This document shows, in pieces, positions 1-9,480 of a stretch of DNA of 26,459 nucleotides (positions within the stretch are counted from its first letter, which is position 1; each line of letters starts with the position of its first letter). Source of the stretch: Saccoglossus kowalevskii (lineage: Eukaryota > Hemichordata > Enteropneusta > Harrimaniidae); contig NW_003141082.1 of NCBI RefSeq assembly GCF_000003605.2, positions 1 through 26,459 on the forward strand. Direction: 5' to 3'. The notes beneath the pieces are model-generated. The model did no database searches. It was not told the DNA's origin and saw only the letters and a program-made list of their open reading frames with translations. Position numbers and translations under genes: made by a program.

Positions 1-438
1 GCATACATACGTCAATTTTGCCACAAAAACATTATTCCTTGTTCCGGGACTACGTGCCAGGTGTGTATGGTCACCTCCTGTCATAATGTCATTGTGGCAA
101 TTTAATGCATACATACTCCAATTTGGCCACATAAACATTATTCCATCTTTGGGACTACGTACCATGGTTGTATGGCCACCTCCTGTCATAATATAATTGT
201 GGCAATTTAATGCATACATACTTTAATTTTGCCACATAAACATTACTCCATGTTTGGGACTACGTACCATGGTTGTATGGTCACCTCCTGTCATAATGTC
301 ATTGTGGCAATTTAATGCATACATACTTAAATTTTGCCACAAAAACATTATTCCTTGTTTGGGACTACGTGCCAGGTGTGTATGGTCACCTCCTGTCATA
401 ATGTCATTGTGGCAATTTAATGCATACATACTCCAATT

Positions 439-520
439 TTGCCACATAAACATTATTCCATGTTTGGGACTACGTACCATGGTTGTATGGTCACCTCCTG
501 TCATAATGTCATTGTGGCAA
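439..520. repeat. Representative monomer-scale imperfect palindrome centred on CCATGG
   Basis: The left arm is TTGCCACATAAACATTAT (439-456) and the right arm is ATAATGTCATTGTGGCAA (503-520). The reverse complement of the right arm matches the left arm at 15 of 18 positions; the three mismatches are the central TAA against CAT. The symmetry axis falls in the middle of ACCATGGT (476-483), itself an 8-bp palindrome. The same arrangement recurs at monomer positions 18-99 in most copies. A and F class monomers carry CCATATT in place of CATTATT, which breaks two pairs of the inner stem. It could be the relic of an inverted-repeat mobile element or a selected dyad; the sequence alone does not decide. 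Confidence 0.85.
471..495. other. Representative cluster of short palindromes (TACGTA, ACCATGGT, GGTCACC)
   Basis: TACGTA (471-476) overlaps ACCATGGT (476-483), and GGTCACC follows at 489-495. These are SnaBI, NcoI and BstEII recognition sequences and recur in most monomers. NcoI should therefore cut the array into a ladder of about 105 bp. BstEII is lost in the common GGCCACC variant, which instead gains GGCC. TACGTA holds one of the two CpGs typical of the monomer and is the one most often altered. The site identities are read directly from the sequence; no regulatory role is claimed. Confidence 0.85.
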
Positions 521-561
521 TTTAATGCATACATACTTCAATTTTGCCACATAAACATTAT
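503..561. repeat. Representative junction-spanning hairpin, 18-bp arms and 23-nt loop
   Basis: The right arm of one monomer (503-520) pairs with the left arm of the next (544-561), across a 23-base loop containing the GCATAC junction. The outer TGTGGCAA/TTGCCACA part is 8 perfect pairs. After a 3-base mismatch, ATAATGT/ACATTAT adds 7 more. With this second axis the array carries potential hairpins about every 52 bp, alternating between 23-nt and 46-nt loops. The folding potential is visible in the sequence; whether such structures form in cells is not. Confidence 0.8.
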
Positions 562-2521
562 TCCATGTTTGGGACTAAGTGCCAAGGTTGTATGGCCGCC
601 TCCTGTCATAATATCATTGTAGCAATTTAATGCATACATACTCCAATTATGCCACATAAACATTATTCCATGTTTGGGACTACGTACCATGGTTGTATGG
701 TCACCTCCTGTCATAATGTCATTGTGGCAATTTAATGCATACATACTTCAATTTTGCCACATAAACATTATTCCATGTTTGGGACTACGTGCCATGGTTG
801 TATGGCCACCTCCTGTCATAATATCATTGTGGCAATTTAATGCATACATACTTTAATTTTGCCATATAAACATTATTCCATGTTTGGGACTACGTACCAT
901 GGTTGTATGGTCACCTCCTGTCATAATGTCATTGTGGCAATTTAATGCATACATACTTCAATTTTGCCACATAAACATTATTCCATGTTTGGGACTACGT
1001 GCCATGGTTGTATGGCCACCTCCTGTCATAATATCATTGTGGCAATTTAATGCATACATACTTTAATTTTGCCACATAAACATTATTCCATGTTTGGGAC
1101 TACGTGCCATGGTTGTATGGCCACCTCCTGTCATAATATCATTGTGGCAATTTAATGCATACATACTTTAATTTTGCCACATAAACATTATTCCATGTTT
1201 GGGACTACGTACCATGGTTGTATGGTCACCTCCTGTCATAATGTCATTGTGGCAATTTAATGCATACATACGTCAATTTTACCACATAAACATTATTCCT
1301 TGTTTGGGACTACGTACCATGGTTGTATGGTCACCTCCTGTCATAATGTCATTGTGGCATTTTAATGCATACATACGTCAATTTTGCCACATAAATATTA
1401 TTCCTTGTTTGGGACTACGTACCATGGTTGTATGGTCACCTCCTGTCATAATGTCATTGTGGCAATTTAATGCATACATACGTCAATTTTGCCACATAAA
1501 CCATATTCCTTGTTTGGGACTACGTACCATGGTTGTATGGTCACCTCCTGTCATAATGTCATTGTGGCAATTTAATGCATACATACGTCAATTTTGCCAC
1601 ATAAACCATATTCCTTGTTTGGGACTACGTACCATGGTTGTATGGTCACTTCCTGTCATAATGTCATTGTTGCAATTTAATGCATACATATTTCAATTTT
1701 GCCACATAAACCATATTCCTTGTTTGGGACTACGTACCATAGTTGTATGGTCACTTCCTGTCATAATGTCATTGTGGCAAATTAATGCATACATACTTCC
1801 ATTTTGCCACATAAACATTATTCCATGTTTGGGACTACGTACCATGGTTGTATGGCCACCTCCTGTCATAATGTCATTGTGGCAAATTAATGCATACATA
1901 CTTCCATTTTGCCACATAAACATTATTCCTTGTTTGGGACTACGTACTATGGTTGTATGACCACCTCCTGTCATAATGTCAATGTGGCAAATTAATGCAT
2001 ACATACATCCATTTTGCCACATAATCATTATTCCTTGTTTGTGACTACGTACCATGGTTGTATGGTCACCTCCTGTCATAATGTCATTGTGGCAATTTAA
2101 TGCCTACATACTTCCATTTTGCCACATAAACATTATACCATGTTTGGGACTACGTACAATGGTTGTATGGTCACCTCCACTCATTATGTCATTGTGACAA
2201 TTTAATGCATACATACTTTAATTTTGCCACATAAACATTATTCCATGTTTGGGACTACGTACCATGGTTGTATGGCCACCTCCTGTCATAATGACATTGT
2301 GGCAATTTAATGTATACATATTTTAATTTTGCCACATAAACATTATTCCATGTTTGGGACAACGTACCATGGTTGTATGCCCACCACCAGTCATAATGTC
2401 ATTGTGGCAATTTAATTCATACATACTTTAATTTTGCCACATAAACATTATTCCATGTTTGCGACTACGTACCATGGTTGTATGGTCACCTCCTGTCATA
2501 ATGTCATTTTGGCAATTTAAT

Positions 2522-3782
2522 GCATACATACGTCAATTTTGCCACAAAAACATTATTCCTTGTTTGGGACTACGTGCCAGGTGTGTATGGTCACCTCCTG
2601 TCATAATGTCATTGTGGCAATTTAATGCATACATACTCCAATTTGGCCACATAAACATTATTCCATCTTTGGGACTACGTACCATGGTTGTATGGCCACC
2701 TCCTGTCATAATATAATTGTGGCAATTTAATGCATACATACTCCAATTTTGCCACATAAACATTATTCCATGTTTGGGACTACGTACCATGGTTGTATGG
2801 TCACCTCCTGTCATAATGTCATTGTGGCAATTTAATGCATACATACTTCAATTTTGCCACATAAACATTATTCCATGTTTGGGACTAAGTGCCAAGGTTG
2901 TATGGCCGCCTCCTGTCATAATATCATTGTGGCAATTTAATGCATACATACTCCAATTATGCCACATAAACATTATTCCATGTTTGGGACTACGTACCAT
3001 GGTTGTATGGTCACCTCCTGTCATAATGTCATTGTGGCAATTTAATGCATACATACTTCAATTTTGCCACATAAACATTATTCCATGTTTGGGACTACGT
3101 GCCATGGTTGTATGGCCACCTCCTGTCATAATATCATTGTGGCAATTTTAATGCATACATACTTTAATTTTGCCACATAAACATTATTCCATGTTTGGGA
3201 CTACGTGCCATGGTTGTATGGCCACCTCCTGTCATAATATCATTGTGGCAATTTAATGCATACATACTTTAATTTTGCCACATAAACATTATTCCATGTT
3301 TGGGAGTACGTGCCATGGTTGTATGGCCACCTCCTGTCATAATATCATTGTGGCAATTTAATGCATACATACTTTAATTTTGCCACATAAACATTATTCC
3401 ATGTTTGGGACTACGTACCATGGTTGTATGGTCACCTCCTGTCATAATGTCATTGTGGCAATTTAATGCATACATACTTTAATTTTGCCACATAAACATT
3501 ATTCCTTGTTTGGGACTACGTACCATGGTTGTATGGTCACCTCCTGTCATAATGTCATTGTGGCATTTTAATGCATACATACGTCAATTTTGCCACATAA
3601 ATATTATTCCTTGTTTGGGACTACGTACCATGGTTGTACGGTCACCTCCTGTCATAATGTCATTGTGGCAATTTAATGCATACATACGTCAATTTTGCCA
3701 CATAAACCATATTACTTGTTTGGGACTACGTACCATGGTTGTATGGTCACTTCCTGTCATAATGTCATTGTGACAATTTAAT
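2522..3782. repeat. Second copy of the multi-monomer unit at 1-1681
   Basis: Monomers at 2522 and 2627 match those at 1 and 107, including ACAAAAACATT, GCCAGGTGTG, CTCCAATTTGGCC, CCATCTTTGG and ATATAATTG. From 2732 the order matches 422 onward: AAGTGCCAAGG/GGCCGCC, then CTCCAATTATGCC, then GTGCC/ATATC. Near the end both copies share GTGGCATTTTAATGC followed by ACATAAATATTATTCC (near 1347-1397 and 3563-3603). Monomers at 212, 317, 842, 947 and 1472 have no clear partner, and 3258 looks like an extra duplicate. The unit was thus duplicated and later gained or lost single monomers. A +1 T (CAATTTTAATGC, near 3147) shifts phase. Confidence 0.8.
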
Positions 3783-4740
3783 GCATACATACGTCAATTT
3801 TGCCACATAAACATTATTCCATGTTTGGGACTACGTACCATGGTTGTATGACCACCTCCTGTCATAATGTCATTGTGGCAATTTAAGTGCATACATACGT
3901 CAATTTTGCCACATAAACATTATTCCATGTTTGGGACTACGTACCATGGTTGTATGGTCACCTACTGTCATAATGTCATTGTGGCAATTTAAAGCATACA
4001 TACGTCAATTTTGCCACATAAACATTATTCCTTGTTTGGGACTATGTACCATGGTTGTATGGTCACCTCCTGACATAATGTCATTGTGGCAATTTAATGC
4101 ATACATACTTTAATTTTGCCACATAAACATTATTCCATGTTTGGGACTACGTACCATGGTTGTATGGCCACCTCCTGTCATAATGTCATTGTGGCAATTT
4201 AATGCATATATAGCTCAATTTTGCCACATAAACCATATTCCTTGTTTGGGACTACGTACCATGGTTGTATGGTCACTTCCTGTCATAATGTCATTGTGGC
4301 AATTTAATGCATACATATTTCAATTTGGCAACATAAACCATATTCCTTGTTTGGGACTACGTACCATGGTTGTATGGCCACCTCCTGTCATAATGTCATT
4401 GTGGCAAATTAATGCATACATACTTCCATTTTGCCACATAAACATTATTCCATGTGTGGGACTACGTACCATGGTTGTATGGCCACCTCCTGTCATAATG
4501 TCATTGTGGCAAATTAATGCATACATACGTCAATTTTGCCACATGAACATTATTCCTTGTTTGGGACTATGTACCATGGTTGTATGGTCACCTCCTGTCA
4601 TAACGTCATTGTGGCAATTTAATGCATACATACTTCCATTTTGCCACATAAACATTATTCCATGTTTTTTACTACGTGCCATGGTTGTATGGTCACCTCC
4701 TGTCATAATGTCATTGAGGCAATTTAATGCATACATAGCT
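3783..4740. repeat. Mixed R/L/A/F/P stretch without a clear local unit
   Basis: Monomer order from 3783 is R, aagR, R, L, A, F, P, R, P. The aagR copy (GCATAC at 3889) is preceded by TATGACCACC, and its G insertion makes the previous monomer 106 bp. The F monomer at 4309 has TTTGGCAACAT. The R monomer at 4519 has CACATGAACATT, which recurs at about 13683 followed by P and A monomers as here, so 4519-4740 and about 13659-13880 are probably related. The P monomer at 4624 has an unusual T run (CATGTTTTTTAC). Nothing else was seen. Confidence 0.7.
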
Positions 4741-5360
4741 CAATTTTGCCACATAAACCATATTCCTTGTATGGGACTACGTACCATCGTTGTATGGTCA
4801 CTTCCTGTCATAATGTCATTGTGGCAATTTAATGCATACATACTTCCATTTTGCCACATAAACATTATTCCATGTTTGGGACTACGTACCATGGTTGTAT
4901 GGCCACCTCCTGTCATAATGTCATTGTGGCAATGTAATGCATACATACTTCCATTTTGCCACATAAACATTATTCCATGTTTGGGACTACGTACCATGGT
5001 TGTATGGCCACCTCCTGTCATAATATCATTGTGGCAATTTAATGAATACATATTTCAATTTTGCCACATAAACATTATTCCATGTTTGGGACTACGTACC
5101 ATGGTTGTATGGCCACCTCCTGTCATAATGTCATTGTGGCAATTTAATGCATACATACTTTAATTTTGCCACATAAACATTATTTCATGTTTGGGACTGC
5201 GTACCATGGTTGTATGGTCACCTCCAGTCATAATGTCATTGTGGCAATTTAATGCATACATAGCTCAATTTTGCCACATAAACCATATTCCTTGTTTGGG
5301 ACTATGTACCATGGTTGTATGGTCACTTCCTGTCATAATGTCATTGTGGCAATTTAATGC
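4741..5360. repeat. Six-monomer segment duplicated at 8310-8930
   Basis: The order is A, P, P, F, L, A. Private variants shared with 8310-8930 at an offset of 3569 include CTGTATGGGAC or CTTGTATGGGAC with ACCATCGTTG in the first A monomer, ATATCATTG before the F monomer, AATGAATACATATTTC at the F start, and ATTTCATGTTTGGGACTGCG in the L monomer (near 5185 and 8754). Similarity ends where the next monomer is R here and F in the other copy. An offset close to a whole number of monomers fits unequal exchange. Confidence 0.75.
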
Positions 5361-5568
5361 ATACATACGTCAATTTTGCCACATAAACATTATTCCATGT
5401 TTGGGACTACGTACCATGGTTGTATGACCACCTCCTGTCATAATGTCATTGTGGCATTTAAGTGCATACATACGTCAATTTTGCCACATAAACATTATTC
5501 CATGTTTGGGACTACGTACCATGGTTGTATGGTCACCTCCTGTCATAATGTCATTGTGGCAATTTAAT

Positions 5569-6407
5569 GCATACATAAGTCAATTGTGCCACATAAACAT
5601 TATTCCTTGTTTGGGACTACGTACCATGGTTGTATGGTCACCTCCTGTCATAATGTAATTGTGGCAATTTAATGCATACATACGTCAATTTTGCCACATA
5701 AACATTATTCCTTGTTTGGGACTACGTACCATGGTTGTATGGTCACCTCCTGTCATAATGTCATTGTGGCAATTTAATGCATACATACGTCAATTTTGCC
5801 ACATAAACATTATTCCTTGTTTGGGAATACGTACCATGGTTGTATGGTCACCTCCTGTCATAATGTCATTGTGGCAATTTAATGCATACATACTTTAATT
5901 TTGCCACATAAACATTATTCCATGTTTGGGACTACGTACAATGGTTGTATGGCCACCTCCTGTCATAATGTCATTGTGGCAATTTAATGCATACATACTT
6001 TAATTTTGCCACATAAACATTATTCCATGTATGGGAATACGTACCATGGTTGTATGGCCACCTCCAGTCATAATGTCATTGTGGCAATTTAATGCATACA
6101 TATTTCAATTTCGCCACATAAACCATATTCCTTGTTGGGACTACGTGCCAGGGTTGTATGGTCACCTTCTGTCATAATGTCATTGTGGCAATTTAATGCA
6201 TACATACTTTAATTTTGCCACATAAACATTATTTCATGTTTGGAACTACGTACCATGGTTGTATGGTCACCTCCAGTCATAATGTCATTGTGGCAATTTA
6301 ATGCATACATAGCTCAATTTTGCCACATAAACCATATTCCTTGTTTGGGACTATGTACCATGGTTGTATGGTCACTTCCTGTCATAATGTCATTGTGGCA
6401 AGTTAAT
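5569..6407. repeat. S-block higher-order repeat, complete copy (8 monomers, 839 bp)
   Basis: Monomers start at 5569 (S), 5674 (R), 5779 (R', GGGAATACG), 5884 (L, TACAATGG), 5989 (L', CATGTATGGGA and CCTCCAGTC), 6094 (Fc), 6198 (L'', ATTTCATG) and 6303 (A, TATGTACC and CACTTCCTG). The S monomer ends in ATGTAATTG. Fc carries TTTCGCC, CTTGTTGGGAC (one base short, so 104 bp), GCCAGGGTTG and CACCTTCTG. These linked changes mark the unit wherever it recurs. The L'' monomer here has TTTGGAACTACG, shared only with copies near 15067 and 16119. Confidence 0.85.
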
Positions 6408-6829
6408 GCATACATACTTCCATTTTGCAACATAAACATTATTCCATGTTTGGGACTACGTACCATGGTTGTATGACCATCTCCTGTCATAATGTCATTG
6501 TGGCAATTTAAGTGCATACATACGTCAATTTTGCCACATAAACATTATTCCATGTTTGGGACTACGTACCATGGTTGTATGGTCACCTCCTGTCATAATG
6601 TCATTGTGGCAATTTAATGCATACATACGTCAATTTTGCCACATAAACATTATTCCATGTTTGGGACTACGTACCATGGTTGTATGACCATCTCCTGTCA
6701 TAATGTCATTGTGGCAATTTAAGTGCATACATACGTCAATTTTGCCACATAAACATTATTCCATGTTTGGGACTACGTACCATGGTTGTATGGTCACCTC
6801 CTGTCATAATGTAATTGTGGCAATTTAAT
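6408..6829. repeat. Linker with two aagR monomers about 211 bp apart
   Basis: A P monomer with TTTGCAACAT (6408) leads into two AAGTGC insertions, at 6510 and 6721. Each is preceded by TATGACCATC and they are separated by 211 bases (two monomers plus the inserted G). The same P-aagR-R-aagR arrangement follows the L''/A pair near 15233 and 16285, so this linker travels with the S-block. The last monomer ends in ATGTAATTG, a mark otherwise found on S monomers, so it looks like an aagR/S recombinant. Confidence 0.75.
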
Positions 6830-7563
6830 GCATACATACGTCAATTTTGCCACATAAACATTATTCCTTGTTTGGGACTACGTACCATGGTTGTATGGTC
6901 ACCTCCTGTCATAATGTCATTGTGGCAATTTAATGCATACATACGTCAATTTTGCCACATAAACATTATTCCTTGTTTGGGAATACGTACCATGGTTGTA
7001 TGGTCACCTCCTGTCATAATGTCATTGTGGCAATTTAATGCATACATACTTTAATTTTGCCACATAAACATTATTCCATGTTTGGGACTACGTACAATGG
7101 TTGTATGGCCACCTCCTGTCATAATGTCATTGTGGCAATTTAATGCATACATACTTTAATTTTGCCACATAAACATTATTCCATGTATGGGACTACGTAC
7201 CATGGTTGTATGGCCACCTCCAGTCATAATGTCATTGTGGCAATTTAATGCATACATATTTCAATTTCGCCACATAAACCATATTCCTTGTTGGGACTAC
7301 GTGCCAGGGTTGTATGGTCACCTTCTGTCATAATGTCATTGTGGCAATTTAATGCATACATACTTTAATTTTGCCACATAAACATTATTTCATGTTTGGG
7401 ACTACGTACCATGGTTGTATGGTCACCTCCAGTCATAATGTCATTGTGGCAATTTAATGCATACATAGCTCAATTTTGCCACATAAACCATATTCCTTGT
7501 TTGGGACTACGTACCATGGTTGTATGGTCACTTCCTGTCATAATGTCATTGTGGCAATTTAAT
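6830..7563. repeat. S-block copy lacking the S monomer
   Basis: Starts are 6830 (R), 6935 (R', GGGAATACG), 7040 (L, TACAATGG), 7145 (L', CATGTATGGGA), 7250 (Fc, 104 bp), 7354 (L'') and 7459 (A). It lies 1156 bases after the first copy (11 monomers plus 1). The place expected for S is held by the aagR/S recombinant at 6725. The A monomer here keeps TACGTACC where the 5569 copy has TATGTACC. Confidence 0.82.
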
Positions 7564-7877
7564 GCATACATACGTCAATTTTGCCACATAAACATTATTC
7601 CTTGTTTGGGACTACGTACCATGGTTGTATGGTCACCTCCTGTCATAATGTCATTGTGGCAATTTAATGCATACATACGTCAATTTTGCCACATAACATT
7701 ATTCCTTGTTTGGGACTACGTACCATGGTTGTATGGTCACTCCTGACATAATGTCATTGTGGCAAATTTAATGCATACATACTTCCATTTTGCCACATAA
7801 ACATTATTCCTTGTTTGGGACTACGTACCATGGTTGTATGGTCACCTCCTGTCATAATGTCATTGTGGCAAATTAAT
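7564..7877. repeat. R/R/P stretch with a cluster of single-base indels
   Basis: Three one-base changes fall within about 75 bases: CACATAACATT (one A short, near 7694), GGTCACTCCTG (one C short, near 7740) and GGCAAATTTAATGC (one A extra, near 7765). Nearly all are in short homopolymer runs. They could be real local decay or consensus errors in the assembly. Confidence 0.7.
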
Positions 7878-8533
7878 GCATACATACTTCCATTTTGCCA
7901 CATAAACATTATTCCATGTTTGGGACAACGTACCATGGTTGTATGGCCACCTCCTGTCATAATGTCATTGTGGCAAATTAATGCATAAATACTTCCATTT
8001 TGCCACATAAACATTATTCCATGTTTGGGACTATGTACCATGGTTGTATGGCCACCTCCTGTCATAATGTCATTGTGGCAAATTAATGCATACATACTTC
8101 CATTTTGCCACATAAACATTATTCCTTGTTTGGGACTACGTACCATGGTTGTATGGCCACCTCCTGTCATAATGTCATTGTGGCCAATTAATGCATACAT
8201 ACGTCAATTTTGCCACATAAACATTATTCCATGTTTGGGACTACGTACCATGGTTGTATGGTCACCTCCTGTCATAATGTCATTGTGGCAATTTAATGCA
8301 TACATAGCTCAATTTTGCCACATAAACCATATTCCCTGTATGGGACTACGTACCATCGTTGTATGGTCACTTCCTGTCATAATGTCATTGTGGCAATTTA
8401 ATGCATACATACTTCCATTTTGCCACATAAACATTATTCCATGTTTGGGACTACGTACCATGGTTGTATGGCCACCTCCTGTCATAATGTCATGTTGGCA
8501 ATTTAATGCATACATACTTCCATTTTGCCACAT
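7878..8533. repeat. Segment duplicated at 14183-14838
   Basis: The order is P, P, P, then R, A and two P monomers. Private variants shared at an exact offset of 6305 include TTTGGGACAACGTACC with GGCCACC, AATGCATAAATACTTCC, GTGGCCAATTAATGC, ATTCCCTGTATGGGAC with ACCATCGTTG, and CATGTTGGCAATTT for CATTGTGGCAATTT. By eye the copies are almost identical. The other copy ends abruptly inside the monomer at 14813, while this one continues into the F-L-A monomers shared with 4.74-5.36 kb. Confidence 0.82.
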
Positions 8534-8789
8534 AAACATTATTCCATGTTTGGGACTACGTACCATGGTTGTATGGCCACCTCCTGTCATAATATCATTG
8601 TGGCAATTTAATGAATACATATTTCAATTTTGCCACATAAACATTATTCCATGTTTGGGACTACGTACCATGGTTGTATGGCCACCTCCTGTCATAATGT
8701 CATTGTGGCAATTTAATGCATACATACTTTAATTTTGCCACATAAACATTATTTCATGTTTGGGACTGCGTACCGTGGTTGTATGGTCA

Positions 8790-9480
8790 CCTCCAGTCAT
8801 AATGTCATTGTGGCAATTTAATGCATACATAGCTCAATTTTGCCACATAAACCATATTCCTTGTTTGGGACTATGTACCATGGTTGTATGGTCACTTCCT
8901 GTCATAATGTCATTGTGGCAATTTAATGCATACATATTTCACTTTGGCAATATAAACCATATTCCTTGTTTGGGACTACGTACCATGGTTGTATGGTCAC
9001 TTCCTGTCATAATGTCATTGTGGCAAATTAATGCATACATACTTCCATTTTGCCACATAAACATTATTCCATGTTTGGGACTACGTACCATGGTTGTATG
9101 GCCAACACCTGTCATAATGCCATTGTGGCAAATTAATGCATACATACTTCCATTTTGCCACATAAACATTATTCCATGTTTGGGACTACGTACCATGGTT
9201 GTATGGCCACCTCCTGTCATAATGTCATTGTGGCAATTTAATGCATACATACTTCCATTTTGCCACATAAACATTATTCCTTGTTTGGGACTACGTACCA
9301 TGGTTGTATGGTCACCTCCTGTCATAATGTCATTGTGGCAATTTAATGCATACATACTTCCATTTTGCCACATAAACATTATTCCATGTTTGGGACAACG
9401 TGCCATGGTTGTATGGTCACCTCCTGTCATAATGTCATTGTGGCAATTTAATGCATACATAGCTCAATTTTGCCACATAA
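8790..9480. repeat. A-F-P4-A segment duplicated at about 11419-12213
   Basis: Both copies begin with A (TATGTACC, CACTTCCTG) and F (TTTGGCAAYAT) monomers. They share GGCCAACACCTGTC with ATGCCATTG (9101 and 11730) and end with a P monomer carrying GGGACAACGTGCC (9391 and 12125). The offset is 2629 in the first part and 2734 later, so one extra monomer sits in the second copy, either at 11767 or 11872. Single-monomer gain of this kind is typical of slippage or unequal exchange. Confidence 0.78.

Larger units (their letters stand above)
1..3782. repeat. Q/L-rich domain of the array
   Basis: This stretch is dominated by Q monomers (CTCCAA or CTTCAA after CATA) and L monomers (CTTTAA), often with TACGTGCC for TACGTACC, GGCCACC, and ATATCATTG for ATGTCATTG. 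Private variants include ACAAAAACATT with GCCAGGTGTGTATGG (near 25, 340 and 2545) and AAGTGCCAAGG with GGCCGCC (near 577 and 2887). These become rare or vanish after about 3.8 kb, so the domain seems to have homogenised apart from the rest. The first monomer is 106 bp because of GTTCCGGGAC in place of GTTTGGGAC. Confidence 0.8.

Noticed and set aside
439-561. Conserved structural RNA hairpin
   Set aside because: Variants in the arms (CCATATT, TTTGGCAACAT, ATATCATTG) are not matched by changes in the opposite arm, so there is no covariation to support selection on RNA pairing.
4660-4680. T-run in the P monomer (CATGTTTTTTAC) as a transcription terminator
   Set aside because: It is a three-base change of TTTGGGAC in one monomer, with no stem before it and no transcription unit nearby.
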